A DNA stretch of 51,430 nt. Source: Pontibacillus chungwhensis BH030062 (GTDB lineage: Bacteria > Bacillota > Bacilli > Bacillales > BH030062). The stretch lies in contig NZ_AVBG01000019.1 of assembly GCF_000770675.1 (NCBI RefSeq), positions 1 to 51,430 of the forward strand, read 5' to 3'. Shown piece after piece: positions 1-10,214 of the stretch. The stretch's first letter is position 1. Each line of letters begins with the position of its first letter. A program made the position numbers and the translations under genes. Below the pieces are notes generated by a model. It had not been told where the DNA came from. It saw only the letters and a program-made list of their open reading frames with translations, and ran no database searches.

Positions 1-60
1 GACGTTACATGTTGTTTCGTTCAGTTTTCAAAGATCAAATGTTTCTTTTTTGTGTTGCCC
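1..60 (-). other. 16S rRNA leader segment of a downstream rRNA operon
   Basis: Read on the minus strand, this is the typical Bacillus pre-16S leader. A boxA-like antitermination sequence TGATCTTTGAAAA (25-37) is followed by ACTGAACGAAACAAC. The 16S gene itself would lie just beyond position 1. This fits the B. subtilis arrangement in which an rRNA operon follows lysS. Family resemblance is clear; the gene body is not in the window. Confidence 0.75.
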
Positions 61-83
61 GCTGTTTTAACAGCGACTTAAAC

Positions 84-112
84 ATTATATCATGTGGTTG
101 GTTTTGAGTCAA
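84..112 (-). promoter_or_regulatory. rRNA operon promoter, proximal copy
   Basis: On the minus strand, -35 TTGACT (107-112), a 17-bp spacer and a perfect -10 TATAAT (84-89). It fires toward the 16S leader at the left edge. It belongs to a tandemly duplicated promoter module; the second copy lies about 156 bp upstream. Confidence 0.85.
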
Positions 113-136
113 TAACTTTTTTAAGTTTTTTTCTCT

Positions 137-375
137 TCCCTCAACCCGATCTCTTTCTATTGAATAGGAAGACGTTGTGTTTCGTGAACACTGCCTCAAG
201 ATCGTTTTGTTGTTCGTGTCGTTTAACAGCGACTTAAACATCTTATCATGTGGTTGGTTTTGAGTCAATAACTTTTTTAAAGTTATTTTGCTCTCTTTCC
301 TCAACCCGATCTCTTTCTATTAAATAGGAAGGCGTTGTGTTTCGTGAACACTGCCTCAAGATCGTTTTGTTGTTT
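137..375 (-). repeat. Tandem duplication of rRNA promoter-leader module
   Basis: The segment 137-213 recurs at 299-375 with few changes, and 71-118 recurs at about 228-274. The period is about 156-160 bp. The shared text includes CTCAACCCGATCTCTTTCTA and TTCGTGAACACTGCCTCAAG. Each unit carries one promoter plus a transcribed leader. Confidence 0.85.
240..268 (-). promoter_or_regulatory. rRNA operon promoter, middle copy
   Basis: Minus strand -35 TTGACT (263-268), 17-bp spacer, -10 TAAGAT (240-245). The spacer and flanks are nearly identical to those of the proximal copy, so it arose by duplication. The -10 differs from TATAAT at one base. Confidence 0.8.
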
Positions 376-401
376 GCGTTGTTGTTAACGCAACGTTTAA
401 T

Positions 402-431
402 AATGTACCATGGTTCGCTTTATTTATGCAA
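402..431 (-). promoter_or_regulatory. Possible third, distal rRNA promoter
   Basis: Minus strand TTGCAT (426-431), 18-bp spacer, TACATT (402-407). The core is unlike the two duplicated promoters, but it is followed by the same roughly 75-bp leader segment (299-375). It would give three stacked promoters. The match to consensus is only moderate. Confidence 0.45.
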
Positions 432-554
432 GACATTTTAATAACTTTTTAGTTGAAAGTTAATTCAAATGAATCTGACATTTGCGTTATAAACTTACAT
501 GACGGTGTTTTTGCTACCACCCCGACTAAATATTGCTACCTTTATCCTTAATAA

Positions 555-590
555 AAATTCCCCACTGCACACGCAGAGGGGAATTTTTAG
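555..590 (-). terminator. Terminator of lysS
   Basis: Directly after the lysS stop on the minus strand, an AAAATTCCCC/GGGGAATTTT-type stem with a short loop (CTGCGTGTGCAG region) runs into a T-rich tail. It separates the fol-lysS transcripts from the rRNA promoters. Confidence 0.8.
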
Positions 591-593
591 TTA

Positions 594-2093
<1,500 letters not shown>

Positions 2094-2181
2094 TTATAGC
2101 TTGTCTAAACAAAAAGTATAAGTATCCATAAGCTTCATATATAGAATAGGGTCATGGATGATATACTTCTTCTTTGTAACA

Positions 2182-2295
2182 TTACGAAACCACCATTCGT
2201 GCTTTTTTTAGATCTTCTACATATTTGTTAAGGGTAGCAAAAAGCTGTAACCGGGAAGTAGCTTCATCTATACGTATATGAACCTTCCCTTTCAT
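2182..2295 (-). CDS. Small ORF, 37 residues, unknown function
   Basis: A short open frame with ATG at 2295 and a GAAGGT Shine-Dalgarno about 6 bp upstream, starting 19 bp after the XRE regulator gene. The product begins MKGKVHIRIDEATSRLQLFA, continues with a charged segment KYVEDLKKAR and ends VVS. It could form one amphipathic helix; no cysteine or membrane segment is seen. It sits where B. subtilis has dusB, but I see no DusB resemblance. It could be a real small protein or a chance frame. Confidence 0.4.
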   Translation of the reverse strand: MKGKVHIRIDEATSRLQLFATLNKYVEDLKKARMVVS

Positions 2296-2314
2296 GTTAG
2301 ACCTTCACTTCTAT

Positions 2315-2521
2315 TTAATCTCTCGGGGCTAATTCTTGTAATGGTATCCTCAGTTCGATCGAGATTTTGTTAATGACTCTTTCATTTGGTAATCGAGCCC
2401 CTCTTTCAATCTCACCTAAAACAGATACCGATATCCCCAATGTCTTAGCAAAGCCAGCTTGAGTATAACCTTTCAGCTTCCTATAGGCTCTTATTCGTTT
2501 CCCCCATTTTTCGGCTTCCAT
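2315..2521 (-). CDS. Small XRE-family helix-turn-helix regulator (YazB-like)
   Basis: A 68-residue protein that is essentially one Cro/CI-type helix-turn-helix domain (about 8-62), with the pattern RAYRKLKGYTQAGFAKTLG then SVSVLGEIERG. Such proteins bind DNA, but no target is evident. It overlaps the folK 3' end by 31 bp and occupies the position of B. subtilis yazB in the folate operon, which suggests co-transcription. A regulatory role in folate metabolism is only inferred from position. Confidence 0.85.
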   Translation of the reverse strand: MEAEKWGKRIRAYRKLKGYTQAGFAKTLGISVSVLGEIERGARLPNERVINKISIELRIPLQELAPRD

Positions 2522-3003
2522 TTTGCAATTCCTTCTTTCTCCTCATCTGCTAATGCAGCTAGTAAATCTGAAACAGATTTATGGATGACAGGAACGATTA
2601 AGTTTGGATCAAGCTCTGCCAATGGCACGAGTACAAAAGCTCGTTCATGTAATCTAGGATGTGGTATAACTAATTGTTCTGTTTCAATATTTTCTTGATT
2701 ATATAATAAAATGTCAAGATCGATTGTACGAGGCCCCCATTTAATCGTTCGTTCACGACCAAGTTCCTGTTCAATCTCCTGGCATACTTCCAATAGTTTA
2801 AAAGCAGATAATGAAGTTTGAATATGAGCTACCATATTTAGAAAATCACTTTGTTCAGTATAACCCACAGGGACTGTTTCATAAATAGGAGAAGCTTGTA
2901 AAACTTCAATATCCTCATGCTCTTGCAATCTGCTCAGGGACTTTTCAAGGTAATCAGCTTTAGGGGAAATATTGGAACCTAGCGCAATATATGCTTCCTT
3001 CAT
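2491..3003 (-). CDS. folK: 2-amino-4-hydroxy-6-hydroxymethyldihydropteridine pyrophosphokinase
   Basis: Transfers pyrophosphate from ATP to the 6-hydroxymethyl-dihydropterin, the step before dihydropteroate synthase. The 170-residue product shows the HPPK features: ALGSN near the start (7-11), the signature RTIKWGPRTIDLDILLY (85-101) with the catalytic aspartates, and IPHPRLHERAF near 113-123. It overlaps folB by 4 bp and the downstream regulator gene by 31 bp, so the fol genes are translationally coupled. Confidence 0.97.
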   Translation of the reverse strand: MKEAYIALGSNISPKADYLEKSLSRLQEHEDIEVLQASPIYETVPVGYTEQSDFLNMVAHIQTSLSAFKLLEVCQEIEQELGRERTIKWGPRTIDLDILLYNQENIETEQLVIPHPRLHERAFVLVPLAELDPNLIVPVIHKSVSDLLAALADEEKEGIAKWKPKNGGNE

Positions 3004-3368
3004 CTGGTTGTTCGCTCCCTATAAATTTCAATTGCCACAGATTCGTAGTGACCCGGAATTGGTGGGTCCGGTTTAATTACCGTTACCGTACAAGCTTGAA
3101 GCTTATCAAAACGTGAAAGCAATTCTGAAGCAATGGTTTCGGCCACAGTTTCTACTAATTGCTTGGCTTCTCCTTCAACCACATCTTTTGTTACCTCATA
3201 TATGCGGCCATAATTAATACTCTTTTCCATATTATCCGTTTGACCCGCTTCTTTTAAATCCAACTCCAAAGCAAGATCTACCTTAAAGCGTTGTCCTAAC
3301 TTATTCTCTTCCGGAAATAAACCGTGGTAGCCATAAAACGCCATCTGCTTCATAAGTATCTTATCCAT
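3000..3368 (-). CDS. folB: Dihydroneopterin aldolase
   Basis: Converts dihydroneopterin to 6-hydroxymethyl-dihydropterin plus glycolaldehyde. The 122-residue product has family length, with YGYHGLFPEE near the start, KLVETVAETIAS mid-protein and KPDPPIPGHYESVAIEI near the end. I start at the second of two adjacent ATGs (3368), giving MDKILMK as in the B. subtilis protein; the ATG at 3371 is nearly as good. AAGGGGAG lies just upstream. A longer TTG frame would overlap folP more deeply and is unlikely. Confidence 0.95.
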   Translation of the reverse strand: MDKILMKQMAFYGYHGLFPEENKLGQRFKVDLALELDLKEAGQTDNMEKSINYGRIYEVTKDVVEGEAKQLVETVAETIASELLSRFDKLQACTVTVIKPDPPIPGHYESVAIEIYRERTTR

Positions 3369-4194
3369 CATCGCTTCTCCCCTTCTCAAGCATTTTATCC
3401 ATCATCTTCGTCATTCTAGCAATTGATTTCACATCGTGAACTCTCACAAGTTTAATACCTTGGGTTATACCATAACAAACCGTAGCCCCTGTACCTTCCA
3501 TGCGTTCCTCAACAGGTAGATCTAGAGCTTGACCAATAAAGGATTTTCTTGAAGTCCCAAGTAGAACAGGGTATCCAAGCGACGTGATTTCTCTTAAGTG
3601 GTTCATTACAAATAGGTTTTGATCGGGAGTCTTCGCAAATCCTACACCAGGGTCTAATAGGATGTTTTCTTCCTTCACCCCAGCACCCATAACTAACTCA
3701 ACGCTTTCTTTCAGATCTGTTTTCATATCTTCTATTAGATTTGTATAGTTTCGATCTTTCCGGTTGTGCATAAGAATAATGGGGGCTTGATATGCTGCGG
3801 CAACTTGAGCCATTTGCGGATCCTTCTTAGCCCCCCATACATCATTAATAATAGAAGCTCCTGCTTCTAACGCTTGTCTAGCTACTTCCGCTTTATACGT
3901 ATCAATCGAAATTGGAATCGTAACTTCTTTCTGTAATGCTTGAATAATGGGAATAACCCTTCTCAGCTCTTCGCTTTCAGTTACTGGCTCATGACCAGGC
4001 CTCGTAGATTCACCGCCAATATCTATGATGTGAGCTCCGTCTTCTTGCATTTGTTTGGCCTGCTGCACTGCTGCATCAATTTCATCATACTGCCCGCCAT
4101 CCGAAAAAGAGTCAGGGGTAGCATTTAAGATTCCCATAACAAGCGTTTCTTTCGTCATATCATATGTCTTCTGTTTAGTGCGAAGAATGGTCAC
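3361..4194 (-). CDS. folP: Dihydropteroate synthase
   Basis: Condenses p-aminobenzoate with the pterin pyrophosphate, the sulfonamide target. TIM-barrel signatures are clear: MGILNATPDSFSDGG, IDIGGESTRPG and a late LLGTSRKSFIG. I chose GTG at 4194 (277 residues) because AGGAG lies 10 bp upstream; the longer frame to 4245 lacks a ribosome binding site. The start is the least certain part. In B. subtilis the pabB-pabA-pabC genes lie just upstream; here folP follows cysK directly with a terminator between, so the fol operon starts at folP. Confidence 0.95.
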   Translation of the reverse strand: MTILRTKQKTYDMTKETLVMGILNATPDSFSDGGQYDEIDAAVQQAKQMQEDGAHIIDIGGESTRPGHEPVTESEELRRVIPIIQALQKEVTIPISIDTYKAEVARQALEAGASIINDVWGAKKDPQMAQVAAAYQAPIILMHNRKDRNYTNLIEDMKTDLKESVELVMGAGVKEENILLDPGVGFAKTPDQNLFVMNHLREITSLGYPVLLGTSRKSFIGQALDLPVEERMEGTGATVCYGITQGIKLVRVHDVKSIARMTKMMDKMLEKGRSDDG

Positions 4195-4287
4195 TTTTTC
4201 ATAGCTCCTTTTAATGCCGTTCTTGATTTCTATTCTATTGTACACAATCTAAGCAAGATAATCACACCGATAAAGTTTACCCATCTA

Positions 4288-4318
4288 AAAATCCCCCTCC
4301 GCATATGGAGGGGGATGA
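4288..4318 (-). terminator. Terminator of cysK
   Basis: CCCCCTCC-GCATAT-GGAGGGGG stem-loop, followed on the minus strand by GATTTTTAG. It lies immediately after the cysK stop and separates cysK from the folate genes. Confidence 0.85.
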
Positions 4319-4324
4319 GGAATA

Positions 4325-5254
4325 TTAAGATTGATCATCAAACTGATATAAAGGAGTGGACAAATAGCGTTCTCCGTTACTCGGCACAATAGCGAGCACT
4401 TTCTTGCCTTTACCTAACTTTTTAGCTACTTCTTTAGCTGCATAGATGGCTGCTCCGGTGGAAACCCCGCCAAGAACACCTTCTGTTTTAGCTACTTCTC
4501 TAGCTGTTTCATAAGCTTGGTCGTTCGTTACTTGAATAATATGATCGTACACCTCTGTATTTAACACCTTAGGGACAAACCCAGCCCCAATTCCTTGTAT
4601 TTTATGAGGACCCGGAGATCCTCCCGATAGTACAGGGGAGCTATCAGGTTCAACAGCATAGATTTGAATATCTTTATAAGCATCCTTCAGTACCTTTCCT
4701 GCTCCGGTGATTGTACCACCTGTTCCAATCCCGGCAATGAAGGCATCTAACTGCTCTCCCATTTGTTCTACAATTTCAGGACCTGTTGTCTTTTCGTGCA
4801 CTTTAGGATTAGCCTCATTGTTAAACTGCTGAGGCATAAAGTAGCCGTGCTCCTTCTGTAATTCTTCCGCCTTCTGGATTGCACCCTTCATACCATCACT
4901 ACCTGGTGTCAATACTAATTCTGCGCCATAGGCACGCAAAAGGTTTCTTCGTTCTTCACTCATCGTATCAGGCATCACAAGAATGGATCGATATCCCTTA
5001 GCAGCCGCTACCATCGCAAGACCGATACCTGTATTACCGCTAGTGGGCTCAATGATGGTATCACCTTCACTCAAGCCCCCCTCTTGCTCTGCCGCTTCAA
5101 TCATCGCAAGAGCGATACGGTCTTTTACAGAGCTCCCCGGATTCATGTATTCCAACTTTACATAGATATCCGCACTTTCTTCATCCGAAATACGATTTAA
5201 CTTTACGATAGGCGTTTTCCCGATAAGGTCGGCTACCGAATTTCCTATTCTCAT
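4325..5254 (-). CDS. cysK: Cysteine synthase A (O-acetylserine sulfhydrylase)
   Basis: PLP-dependent formation of cysteine from O-acetylserine and sulfide. From the ATG at 5254 the product is 309 residues, the family length. The PLP lysine lies in NPGSSVKDR (Lys44), the substrate loop TSGNTG at 71-76 and the phosphate-binding GTGGTITG later. GGGAG lies 8 bp before this start; an adjacent ATG at 5257 is possible. It has its own promoter and terminator, so it is a single-gene unit here. I saw no convincing CymR operator. Confidence 0.96.
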   Translation of the reverse strand: MRIGNSVADLIGKTPIVKLNRISDEESADIYVKLEYMNPGSSVKDRIALAMIEAAEQEGGLSEGDTIIEPTSGNTGIGLAMVAAAKGYRSILVMPDTMSEERRNLLRAYGAELVLTPGSDGMKGAIQKAEELQKEHGYFMPQQFNNEANPKVHEKTTGPEIVEQMGEQLDAFIAGIGTGGTITGAGKVLKDAYKDIQIYAVEPDSSPVLSGGSPGPHKIQGIGAGFVPKVLNTEVYDHIIQVTNDQAYETAREVAKTEGVLGGVSTGAAIYAAKEVAKKLGKGKKVLAIVPSNGERYLSTPLYQFDDQS

Positions 5255-5297
5255 CATTAACACTCCCAATCCCAAGTAATATTATAGGCTTACCATT

Positions 5298-5326
5298 AAT
5301 TTAAAAAGAATTATCTAAAAAGTCAA
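5298..5326 (-). promoter_or_regulatory. Probable sigma-A promoter of cysK
   Basis: Minus strand TTGACT (5321-5326), 17-bp spacer, TAAATT (5298-5303), about 45 bp before the cysK start. The -10 is imperfect (TAAATT for TATAAT). Confidence 0.5.
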
Positions 5327-5362
5327 ATAAAAGGAACCTCTATAAAGTATATCAGTCTTCCT

Positions 5363-5389
5363 AAAAAAAAGAAGCGATTCGTTAATCGC
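5363..5389 (-). terminator. Terminator of the PpiC-type foldase gene
   Basis: GCGATT-CGTT-AATCGC stem (5374-5389) overlaps the stop codon and is followed on the minus strand by TTCTTTTTTTT, a good intrinsic terminator. Confidence 0.85.
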
Positions 5390-6296
5390 CATATATCCAA
5401 TCCACTCCAACTTCTTTCCAGAGGGGACGCGCCGATAACGAATCACTCACGTAATCAAGAGCAATTTCTCTTTTTATCTGTTTCTTTATTTCTTTATAGG
5501 TGAAAGTAATGGAAGGAAGCGTTCGGTGCATTTGCAACAGAACATAACCCTGGTCGGTACGGAAAGGTTCACTAAAAGATCCAGGGGATAAGCTTTCCGC
5601 CTGATCATAATATAAAGAAGGTAGGTACTGGCTCTCATCTGAGAAGTAGCCAAGATACCCTCCTTTACCTTTGGTAAACTTATCTTCGGTATACTCACGG
5701 GCTAACATGCTAAATTTCGCCCCACCATCAAGTTCTTTCTTTATTTTCAATGCCGTTTCCTTTGAGGGAACGACGATATGAGAGAACTGATAAGTGGTAC
5801 GGAATTCATATTGATCCTTATGATCTTCATAGAACGTTTTGATTTCTTTTTCGCTAATCCCAATGTCTTTTGTTAAGAGATCTTCTAAATAATAGCGATA
5901 GCGAACATCATCTTCCCACTGTTTTCGCTTTTCTTCTATTTCTTTCTCTTCCATTACAGGAAGCATCGTCTCCATTAGCGCAAGCTCACGTTGGATGAGC
6001 TTGCTTGAAACCTCTATCTCATATTCATTGGCTAGATTAAAAACCACTTGTTTGTCGATCATATTCATCAATATGTCTTTGCCATATTTCTCTTGAAGAG
6101 TAGCCATCCACTCTCCATGATGAACCTTTTCTTCCCCAACAAGAGCTACCGGTTCTTCTGTTGCCTCTACAACCGGAGTCAGCTTATTCGTGGAGCTTGT
6201 TAAACTTTGTTCCTTAGTACTCACCCAAACCAACAGTGATGTTAAATTTGTGATAAATAGAACTACAATAATTCCCCACAAAAGCTTTCTCGTCAT
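5382..6296 (-). CDS. Membrane-anchored PpiC-type peptidyl-prolyl isomerase (YacD/PrsA-like)
   Basis: Likely an extracytoplasmic foldase. Residues about 5-25 form a single membrane segment or signal anchor (GIIVVLFITNLTSLLVW). A SurA-like N-terminal helical region follows, then a parvulin PpiC domain about 155-260 with FSHIVVPS, GYLGYFS and EPFRTDQGYVLLQ. There is no lipobox cysteine, so it is probably membrane-anchored, not a lipoprotein like PrsA. I start at ATG 6296 with GGTGG just upstream; a GTG nine bases earlier overlaps that site. It lies between hslO and cysK as yacD does in B. subtilis. Confidence 0.88.
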   Translation of the reverse strand: MTRKLLWGIIVVLFITNLTSLLVWVSTKEQSLTSSTNKLTPVVEATEEPVALVGEEKVHHGEWMATLQEKYGKDILMNMIDKQVVFNLANEYEIEVSSKLIQRELALMETMLPVMEEKEIEEKRKQWEDDVRYRYYLEDLLTKDIGISEKEIKTFYEDHKDQYEFRTTYQFSHIVVPSKETALKIKKELDGGAKFSMLAREYTEDKFTKGKGGYLGYFSDESQYLPSLYYDQAESLSPGSFSEPFRTDQGYVLLQMHRTLPSITFTYKEIKKQIKREIALDYVSDSLSARPLWKEVGVDWIYGD

Positions 6297-6324
6297 CCCA
6301 ACCACCTTTCCCTAGTTGTCTACC

Positions 6325-7197
6325 TTATTCAGTTATAAGTTCGCGGAGTTGATCCTCTGTGAAATGATAAGCTTCATTACAGAAATGACAATGCGCTTCG
6401 GCTCCATGATCTTCTTCAATCATAGCTTGAAGTTCATCATTACCTAGTCCTTGAAGAGCCTGCTCTAAGCGTTCGCGTGAACATTGACATTTAAATTGAA
6501 CTGGCGTTTTACTTAATACCTTCATTTCGCCACCATCTAGAAGTTTTTCTAGCATCTCTTCAGGTGTATGGCCTTCATCGATTAAGCGAGAAACCTGAGG
6601 AAGTTCATTAATCTGTTGCTCAATCTTTGAAATGGTTTCATCATCAGCACCTGGCATGATCTGAATAATGAAACCGCCAGAAGCTTTGATGGTTTGATCC
6701 GGGTTTACTAACACACCAGCACCTACTGCTGATGGAATCTGTTCAGAATTAGCGAAGTAATAGGTAAAGTCTTCCCCAATCTCCCCAGATACAATCGGTA
6801 CTTCCCCTGTAAAGTTATTTTTTAGACCTAAATCTTTTACAACACTTAGTGTTCCTGTTGTACCTACCGCACTCCGAACATCTAGCTTTCCGTTAGTATT
6901 TAAATCAAAATCTACGTGAGGGTTGGATACATACCCGCGTACATCACCATGAGCTGTAGCATCTGCAATGATTGCGCCGATCGGCCCTCCACCTTCTATT
7001 TTAATCGTAAGCTTATCGTCACCTTTCATCATAGAACCCATCATCGCTGAGATGGTTAAGGTGCGTCCAAGTGCAGCTGAAGCTGTTGCATACGTATCTT
7101 GACGACGTACCGCTTCCCCTACTGTTTCCGTTGATTGTATTCCATATGCACGAACCATACCATTATAGGCGGTTGCTCGAATTAAATAATCGCTCAT
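6325..7197 (-). CDS. hslO: Redox-regulated chaperone Hsp33
   Basis: Holdase chaperone activated by oxidative unfolding. The 290-residue product has the family length, with the N-terminal substrate domain and a C-terminal zinc centre made of Cys237-X-Cys239 and Cys270-X-X-Cys273 (CQC and CHFC). All four redox cysteines are present, so it should be functional. AAGGAG lies about 11 bp before the ATG. In B. subtilis coaX separates this gene from ftsH; here coaX is missing and the 269-bp gap (7198-7466) holds only the ftsH terminator and the presumed hslO promoter. Confidence 0.97.
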   Translation of the reverse strand: MSDYLIRATAYNGMVRAYGIQSTETVGEAVRRQDTYATASAALGRTLTISAMMGSMMKGDDKLTIKIEGGGPIGAIIADATAHGDVRGYVSNPHVDFDLNTNGKLDVRSAVGTTGTLSVVKDLGLKNNFTGEVPIVSGEIGEDFTYYFANSEQIPSAVGAGVLVNPDQTIKASGGFIIQIMPGADDETISKIEQQINELPQVSRLIDEGHTPEEMLEKLLDGGEMKVLSKTPVQFKCQCSRERLEQALQGLGNDELQAMIEEDHGAEAHCHFCNEAYHFTEDQLRELITE

Positions 7198-7424
7198 ATT
7201 ATTTCATTCTCCTTTTCATTTTCGTTATCCTGCTTAATGCAGTAAATCCACATACCCTAAACAGATATGTACGAGTTAATCTATAAATGGTTTATCATTA
7301 TTTATTTAAAATAAACGATATTGATCATTCATTTCAACAAACGTACTCACTACTATTGTAAACGAAGGGAAAGAACTTAGTCACTTATAGTGATTCTGCC
7401 ACTCCATTACTTCACCACACACAA

Positions 7425-7458
7425 AAGCTGCTTCAGCCATGGTAGGCTGAAGCAGCTT
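7425..7458 (-). terminator. Stem-loop terminator of ftsH
   Basis: A 14-bp perfect stem AAGCTGCTTCAGCC / GGCTGAAGCAGCTT with a 6-base loop, just after the ftsH stop. The T tract after it on the minus strand is short (TTTTGTGTG), but the stem is very strong. Confidence 0.7.
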
Positions 7459-7466
7459 ATGAGTGA

Positions 7467-9491
7467 TTAGTCGTTTTTCTTATCGTTTTCTTCCTCATCC
7501 GTTTCAGATGGTTCAGATTTACTTAAGTCAGTTGGTTGTTTCTTATTAAGATCCGCTTTAGGCTCTTCCTCTTCTTTAGACTGAATGTTGACTTTTACGT
7601 CTTCTCCAGACTCCGATTTAGAAGAATAAGTTGGATCATCATAACCTTCTGGTAAAACGCCTTTATCAAATAGAGAACGAATTTGTGCTGCATCTAACGT
7701 TTCAACCTCAAGAAGCGTCTTAGCAATTACATCAAGCTGCTCCTTGTGTTCTGTCAGGATGCCTTTAGCACGGTCATACTGTTCTTTAATAATACGTTGA
7801 ACTTCTTGATCAATTTCATACGCAATCTTGTCACTGTAATTCTGCTCATTCTGGATGTCACGGCCTAAGAACACTTGTCCTCCGCCGCCTCCTCCGAATT
7901 GAAGCGGTCCAAGCTTAGAGCTCATACCGTATTCAGTAACCATTTTGCGCGCAATACTTGTCGCACGTTGGAAGTCGTTTGAGGCACCAGTACTTACTTC
8001 GCCAAACATGATTTCCTCTGCGACACGTCCACCAAGTAGACCTGCGATCTTATCTAGAAGCTCAGGTTGAGTCATCATGAAGCGATCTTCCTTAGGAAGC
8101 ATAACTGCATAACCACCAGCTTGACCACGAGGCACGATCGTTACTTTGTGTACCATATCGGCCTCATCTAACACCATACCAATAATGGTGTGTCCACTCT
8201 CGTGGTGAGCAACAATATTACGTTCTTTTTGAGAGACCACACGGCTCTTCTTAGCAGGACCCGCAATGACACGATCAATTGCTTCGTCTACTGATACCAT
8301 ATCGATCTTTTCTTTGTCGGCACGAGCAGCTACTAATGCAGCTTCGTTTAACAAGTTCTCAAGATCCGCCCCAGAAAATCCTGGAGTACGCATGGCGATT
8401 GTATGAAGATCAATTGATTCCTCATCAAGCGGCTTATTACGAGCATGTACTTGTAGCACTTCTTCGCGTCCTTTTAAGTCCGGACGGTTTACGGTAATTT
8501 GACGGTCGAAACGTCCTGGACGGAGTAAGGCTGGGTCAAGAATATCAGGTCGGTTGGTCGCAGATATGATAATGATTCCTTCATTTGCGCCGAAACCATC
8601 CATTTCAACGAGTAATTGGTTAAGCGTTTGTTCACGTTCATCGTGACCTCCGCCTAAGCCTGCTCCACGTTGACGACCCACAGCATCAATTTCATCGATA
8701 AAGATAATACATGGTGCGTTCTTCTTCGCGTTTTCGAAAAGATCACGTACACGAGAAGCACCAACACCAACGAACATTTCTACGAAGTCTGAACCACTGA
8801 TTGAGAAGAACGGTACGCCCGCTTCTCCGGCTACAGCGCGTGCTAGTAACGTTTTACCTGTTCCTGGTGGTCCTACTAGTAGAACACCTTTTGGAATACG
8901 TGCACCAATGGAGGCAAATTTACGAGGGTCTTTTAGGAAATCAACAACTTCAACAAGTTCTTGTTTCTCCTCATCTGCTCCGGCTACATCTTTAAAACGT
9001 ACTTTCTTCTTCTCTTCATTAAATAATTTAGCCTTACTTTTACCAAAGTTCATTACTTTGCTTCCGCCACCTTGAGCTTGGTTCAGTAAGAAGAAGAATA
9101 AAATGAAGATAATTACAAACGGAATAATGGAAGTGAAGAATGTCACCCATCCACTAGGCTCTTCCGCTTTCTCAAAATCAACTGTTTCAATTCCTTGTTG
9201 CTGTGCAGCATCTGTAACTCGGTTAACGATTTGTTCGTTATCCGGGATTGTAGCTGTATAGCTTTGCTTTTCCTCTTCGCCAGACGAAACCAAGTCACCA
9301 GTTACCTTGTAAGCATGGTTCGTATATTGAATGTTCATGGTCTCTATTTGACCATCGTTAAGCTGCTGAACAAATTGACTGTATTTTAATTGTTCATCTT
9401 GAGAAGTATCTCCTTTGAATAGACCAACAACTCCTATTACCACTAAAAAGATTAGCGCATAGAAGATGGTATTACGAAATATTCGGTTCAT
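7467..9491 (-). CDS. ftsH: ATP-dependent membrane zinc protease FtsH
   Basis: Hexameric AAA protease that degrades membrane and regulatory proteins. Two membrane segments (about 7-24 and 114-137) flank a short external domain. The AAA module has Walker A GPPGTGKT (207-214) and Walker [10 protein letters not shown] (262-270), with the SRH arginines in RPGRFDR. The zinc site is HESGH (430-434). The 674-residue length is slightly above average because of an acidic, low-complexity tail after about 610 (many E, D, K, S). The gene is followed by a strong stem-loop. The B. subtilis neighbour coaX is missing downstream. Confidence 0.98.
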   Translation of the reverse strand: MNRIFRNTIFYALIFLVVIGVVGLFKGDTSQDEQLKYSQFVQQLNDGQIETMNIQYTNHAYKVTGDLVSSGEEEKQSYTATIPDNEQIVNRVTDAAQQQGIETVDFEKAEEPSGWVTFFTSIIPFVIIFILFFFLLNQAQGGGSKVMNFGKSKAKLFNEEKKKVRFKDVAGADEEKQELVEVVDFLKDPRKFASIGARIPKGVLLVGPPGTGKTLLARAVAGEAGVPFFSISGSDFVEMFVGVGASRVRDLFENAKKNAPCIIFIDEIDAVGRQRGAGLGGGHDEREQTLNQLLVEMDGFGANEGIIIISATNRPDILDPALLRPGRFDRQITVNRPDLKGREEVLQVHARNKPLDEESIDLHTIAMRTPGFSGADLENLLNEAALVAARADKEKIDMVSVDEAIDRVIAGPAKKSRVVSQKERNIVAHHESGHTIIGMVLDEADMVHKVTIVPRGQAGGYAVMLPKEDRFMMTQPELLDKIAGLLGGRVAEEIMFGEVSTGASNDFQRATSIARKMVTEYGMSSKLGPLQFGGGGGGQVFLGRDIQNEQNYSDKIAYEIDQEVQRIIKEQYDRAKGILTEHKEQLDVIAKTLLEVETLDAAQIRSLFDKGVLPEGYDDPTYSSKSESGEDVKVNIQSKEEEEPKADLNKKQPTDLSKSEPSETDEEENDKKND

Positions 9492-9657
9492 TGCCTACCT
9501 CCTCCCAGGCGAGAAAACTATAGTAAATAGTACCATATGTGAAAGAACTTACACAACTAATTACCCTTACAGAGTAAACGTTGTCAACAGATTGTCATCC
9601 TTTACTAAAGGAACAACCCAGTTTGGTGCATTATATGAATAAAACAAGGGTTTATTC

Positions 9658-10203
9658 TTACTGATCCCCACCGTAAACGGCTGGTTTTAAGACACCAATG
9701 TATGGCAGGTTACGATACCTCTCTTGGTAGTCTAACCCATAACCTACTACAAATTCATCAGGTACCTCAAATCCTGCAAGATCCGCTTTAACATCACCTT
9801 TACGCCCTGATGGTTTATCAAGAAGGGTCACAATCTTGATGGACTTAGCTTTACGGTATTTAAACAAATCAACAAGGTAGCTTAAAGTCAAGCCACTATC
9901 GATAATATCTTCGATAATGAGAAGGTCCCTTCCTTCTACCTGTGTGTCTAAATCTTTAACAATTTTCACTTCACCTGATGACTGCATTGTACCGTTATAA
10001 CTAGATACATCCATAAAGTCCATTTCCAAGTATGTGTCCATACGCTTTAATAGGTCAGACATAAATGGCATGGCACCTTTTAGAACACCAATTGCTAGAG
10101 GGAACTTGCCTTCATAATCTTCAGACAGTTGTGCTGCGAGTTCTTTAACTTTTGATTGTAGTTCCTCCTCGGAAATTAAGACTTTTTCGATATCATTATG
10201 CAT
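9658..10203 (-). CDS. hpt: Hypoxanthine phosphoribosyltransferase
   Basis: Salvages hypoxanthine and guanine with PRPP to IMP and GMP. The 181-residue protein carries the PRPP loop [10 protein letters not shown] (98-107) and the N-terminal [11 protein letters not shown]. It starts 11 bp after tilS with GGAGGATGG upstream. tilS-hpt-ftsH is the usual Bacillaceae order. In B. subtilis TilS and HprT cooperate to control ftsH expression; that is knowledge from B. subtilis, not visible here. Confidence 0.97.
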   Translation of the reverse strand: MHNDIEKVLISEEELQSKVKELAAQLSEDYEGKFPLAIGVLKGAMPFMSDLLKRMDTYLEMDFMDVSSYNGTMQSSGEVKIVKDLDTQVEGRDLLIIEDIIDSGLTLSYLVDLFKYRKAKSIKIVTLLDKPSGRKGDVKADLAGFEVPDEFVVGYGLDYQERYRNLPYIGVLKPAVYGGDQ

Positions 10204-10214
10204 TTTCCATCCTC

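Noticed and set aside
35-304. 89-residue minus-strand frame with internal repeats
   Set aside because: It lies across the duplicated rRNA promoters; its repeated peptide reflects the DNA duplication.
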